DNA of 7,671 nt from Candidatus Gastranaerophilales bacterium. GTDB lineage: Bacteria; Cyanobacteriota; Vampirovibrionia; Gastranaerophilales; Gastranaerophilaceae. Position 1 is the stretch's first letter. Every line of letters starts with the position of its first letter. Both the position numbers and the translations under genes were made by a program. Below the pieces are notes generated by a model. That model made no database searches. It was not told where the DNA came from and was given only the letters and a program-made list of their open reading frames with translations. Of this stretch, positions 6,226 to 7,671 are shown piece by piece. The stretch is taken from assembly GCA_900548405.1 (NCBI GenBank), contig UNSJ01000065.1:1-7671 (forward strand), given 5' to 3'.

Positions 6226-6411
6226 ATGAAATGGATTGTTCTTTTATTATTGGTTGCAGCAGGAGCTTGGGCATATTTTAATGTTGATTTTTCTCAACTT
6301 GGAAGTAATGCAGAAAACGCTGTAAGAAATGAAAAAACTATAAAAAAATTCTTTGAATCTGATCAACAGGGCAAAGAGCAATTAAATAAAACAATACAAG
6401 AAAACTTCTAA
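6226..6411 (+). CDS. Small membrane-anchored or exported protein, 61 aa, unknown function
   Basis: The 61-residue product starts MKWIVLLLLVAAGAWAYF, a single hydrophobic helix (about residues 3-18) after one lysine. This is typical of a signal anchor or an uncleaved signal peptide. There is no lipobox cysteine. The remainder is polar and charged (NEKTIKKFFESDQQGKEQLNK) and probably helical, predicted to lie outside the cytoplasmic membrane. I do not recognise a family. GAGG at 6214-6217 sits eight bases before the ATG, and a terminator begins 18 bases after the stop, so it looks like a complete single-gene unit. It is separated from the reductase by 63 bases with its own candidate promoter. 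Confidence 0.72.
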   Translation: MKWIVLLLLVAAGAWAYFNVDFSQLGSNAENAVRNEKTIKKFFESDQQGKEQLNKTIQENF

Positions 6412-6429
6412 ATTAATAAATAAAAAAAT

Positions 6430-6456
6430 AAAGACCGGCAAATAACCGGTCTTTTT
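6430..6456. terminator. Bidirectional intrinsic terminator between convergent small genes
   Basis: AAAGACCGG (6430-6438) pairs with CCGGTCTTT (6446-6454) around a 7-base loop. T-runs follow on the + strand (five T), and on the minus strand the complement of the A-rich stretch 6422-6432 provides them. It ends the 61-aa gene on the + strand and would end the 58-aa ORF on the minus strand. Confidence 0.85.
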
Positions 6457-6508
6457 ATTCCATCCTATCCTAAAATATTTCCTTATCTTCCTTATTGATT
6501 TTCCAACG

Positions 6509-6685
6509 TTAAGCTATAAAGTTCCTTCCAAACCTGTTAGGACCATGAAAGAATGATTGTTTCATAATCTCAACCAAAGTTTTTTTAACGACTATTTTAT
6601 CTGATAAACTTACTGAATTTACAGCTTCAGAAGTTTGTTTATATGTGTCGGTTATTGTATTAGAAAATAAAAGCATAGTTGCCAT
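6509..6685 (-). CDS. Small ORF, 58 aa, unknown function
   Basis: On the minus strand an ATG at 6685 opens a 58-codon frame ending at TAA (6511-6509). The product begins MATMLLFSNTITDTYKQ and ends with a basic aromatic stretch, KQSFFHGPNRFGRNF. It is amphipathic in the middle (SLSDKIVVKKTLVEIMKQ) and has no convincing membrane segment. AGAGAGG lies about ten bases before the ATG, with a second AAGG just upstream of it, giving mediocre initiation signals. The frame points towards the hairpin at 6430-6456, which has a T-run on this strand too. That supports a real transcript. I do not recognise a family. It would otherwise leave 460 bases empty, so a small gene is plausible, but it could be chance. 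Confidence 0.42.
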   Translation of the reverse strand: MATMLLFSNTITDTYKQTSEAVNSVSLSDKIVVKKTLVEIMKQSFFHGPNRFGRNFIA

Positions 6686-6753
6686 AGCCTTAAAACCTCT
6701 CTTTATCTTTATTTCTCTCTCGTACTTATATAAAAAATTTTCATAAAAAAATA

Positions 6754-6781
6754 TTGACTTTTTATATTCAATTTATATACT
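6754..6781 (+). promoter_or_regulatory. Promoter upstream of the 174-aa acidic protein gene
   Basis: TTGACT (6754-6759) and TATACT (6776-6781) each match five of six consensus positions, with a 16-base spacer. A transcript starting near 6788 would have a leader of about 87 bases. A perfect TATAAT at 6832-6837 could be a second, closer start with a leader of about 30 bases, but it lacks a recognisable -35. Confidence 0.55.
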
Positions 6782-6874
6782 TTTTGTTACATATCTTCAT
6801 AATTACTAAAGAAAAAACTCTGAACAGCCGTTATAATATAAAGAAATTGCGCATTTAATTAGAAGGAGAAAAAA

Positions 6875-7399
6875 ATGGCAGATGCAATGAATGTAACAGG
6901 CACAAATATCGGTATTGATACGGCGAAGTGGAAAAAACTTACACCGCAGGAGATTATAAAAGAAGAAAGTAAAGGCGAAGAAATACCTGCCGAGATACTA
7001 ACTTGGGCTCAGCAAATGGCAGCTTTTTCAAAAATCCCTGATAATGTTACCTATGAACAGGTTGACGGAGATATAGGAATAGATGCTTTAGATAAACTTG
7101 GTTTGAATGAAGAAGGTTTGGACCAAACAACTGTTGAAGCTCAAAATGCCCAAGCTCCTACTGTTACAGAACAGCCTGATGCTGTTAAAGATCCTGCAAG
7201 ACCTGAAGAATTAGGTGAAGAAACAACAGCTGACCAAAACATTTTCATGAATCCTACACCGGGATTTGCATCTGAAACAGGTGAAACTAAAACCGAAGAA
7301 CAAATTCATCAGGAAGAAGCTATTACATTAGCAGACCCGTCACTTACAACAGATCCTGAAGAAATCAGAAAACGCAAAGCTCGTAAAGGATTAGAGTAA
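6875..7399 (+). CDS. Acidic cytosolic orphan protein, 174 aa, unknown function
   Basis: The 174-residue product is strongly acidic, rich in E, D, T, Q and P, and contains no cysteine and only two tryptophans (19 and 44). The first 90 residues look foldable (LTPQEIIKEESKGEEIPAEI, then GDIGIDALDKLGL). Residues about 91-155 are low-complexity and probably disordered (TVEAQNAQAPTVTEQPDAV, GETKTEEQIHQEE). The C-terminus switches abruptly to basic, EEIRKRKARKGLE. There is no signal peptide or membrane helix. I do not recognise a family; a cytosolic partner-binding or scaffold role is only a guess. AAGGAG (6863-6868) six bases before the ATG is a strong ribosome site, suggesting good expression. The last 9 bases overlap the convergent rpe gene. 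Confidence 0.85.
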   Translation: MADAMNVTGTNIGIDTAKWKKLTPQEIIKEESKGEEIPAEILTWAQQMAAFSKIPDNVTYEQVDGDIGIDALDKLGLNEEGLDQTTVEAQNAQAPTVTEQPDAVKDPARPEELGEETTADQNIFMNPTPGFASETGETKTEEQIHQEEAITLADPSLTTDPEEIRKRKARKGLE

Positions 7400-7671
7400 A
7401 GATTGAATTGCTGATATAACATCATCTGACTTATAAATATAATTACCCGCAACTAAAGAATTTGCACCGTAAGACGTGCAAATTCTTGCTGTTTCGGCAT
7501 TAATTCCACCGTCAACCTGTATTATCAGATTTTTCGGAGCACGAGATTTTATCAATGGGATTTTTTCGGCACAATCCTTCATAAATTTTTGACCGCCAAA
7601 ACCGGGTTCAACTGTCATCACAAGAAGCAAGTCTAAATCATTTAAATAAGAAAATGCAGCTTCAGCAGGAG
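7391..7671 (-). CDS. rpe: Ribulose-phosphate 3-epimerase, C-terminal part (runs off window)
   Basis: The minus-strand frame is open from the right edge to TAA (7393-7391) and encodes the last 93 residues of the enzyme that interconverts ribulose 5-phosphate and xylulose 5-phosphate in the pentose phosphate pathway. Family hallmarks are LDLLLVMTVEPGFGGQKF (the conserved signature after strand beta-6), QVDGGIN with the catalytic aspartate, and the phosphate-binding tail GANSLVAGNYIY, where many homologues read GSAIF. The TIM-barrel C-terminus is complete (ISAIQSLL). The start codon lies outside the window. A TTG at 7630 is merely an internal leucine, because homologous sequence (AAFSYLNDLD) continues upstream of it. 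The gene converges on the acidic orphan gene and overlaps it by 9 bases; no separate terminator is visible. Confidence 0.93.
   Translation of the reverse strand, partial: PAEAAFSYLNDLDLLLVMTVEPGFGGQKFMKDCAEKIPLIKSRAPKNLIIQVDGGINAETARICTSYGANSLVAGNYIYKSDDVISAIQSLL

Noticed and set aside
1..7671. CRISPR arrays, tRNA or rRNA genes, insertion sequences
   Set aside because: No regularly spaced repeats, no tRNA T-loop/anticodon pattern, and no transposase-like frame or flanking inverted repeats were seen.

Overview
The window is AT-rich (roughly one third G+C by eye) with strong AGGAG-type Shine-Dalgarno sites, short intergenic gaps and simple hairpin terminators. An MsbA-type lipid exporter points to a bacterium with an outer membrane. 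The overall style, including small secreted or acidic orphan proteins and an rpe with a GNYIY tail motif, would fit a host-associated Gastranaerophilales-like (Melainabacteria) genome or another low-GC Gram-negative gut bacterium. That placement is inference; no marker gene here settles it.

Left part (1-3547, + strand). The tail of an unknown upstream gene carries an (AG)8 run and ends 10 bases before an intact 607-aa msbA-like ABC exporter (100-1923). Next comes a long, clearly decayed gene (1998-3547). Its N-terminal part reads as a DUF6765-type protein and its C-terminal part as a jacalin-like lectin domain. The start codon has become ATA behind an intact ribosome site. There are seven in-frame stops of all three kinds and four frame changes in the same direction, two of them at poly-A runs. 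The last 130 codons are still open.

Middle (3548-5407). A compact GC-rich island (about 3664-3822) with nested stems and a perfect terminator looks like a structured RNA gene that I cannot match to a known family. Convergent to it lie an alpha/beta hydrolase (3876-4751, minus) and, 170 bases upstream of that, a MarR-family regulator (4922-5407, minus).

The marR gene is divergent from a flavodoxin-fold NAD(P)H:quinone reductase of the MdaB type (5605-6162), which is interrupted by one in-frame TAA next to a 14-A run. A perfect AACATT-N4-AATGTT palindrome sits exactly between the -35 and -10 of the marR promoter. A 12-of-16 copy overlaps the extended -10 of the reductase. Together these look like a redox or quinone-responsive MarR/reductase switch whose reductase has recently been broken, or whose sequence contains an error.

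Right part (6163-7671). A 61-aa membrane-anchored small protein (+) and a 58-aa small ORF (minus) converge on one bidirectional terminator. A 174-aa acidic orphan protein (+) follows, overlapping by 9 bases the 3' end of rpe (ribulose-phosphate 3-epimerase, minus), which runs off the right edge.
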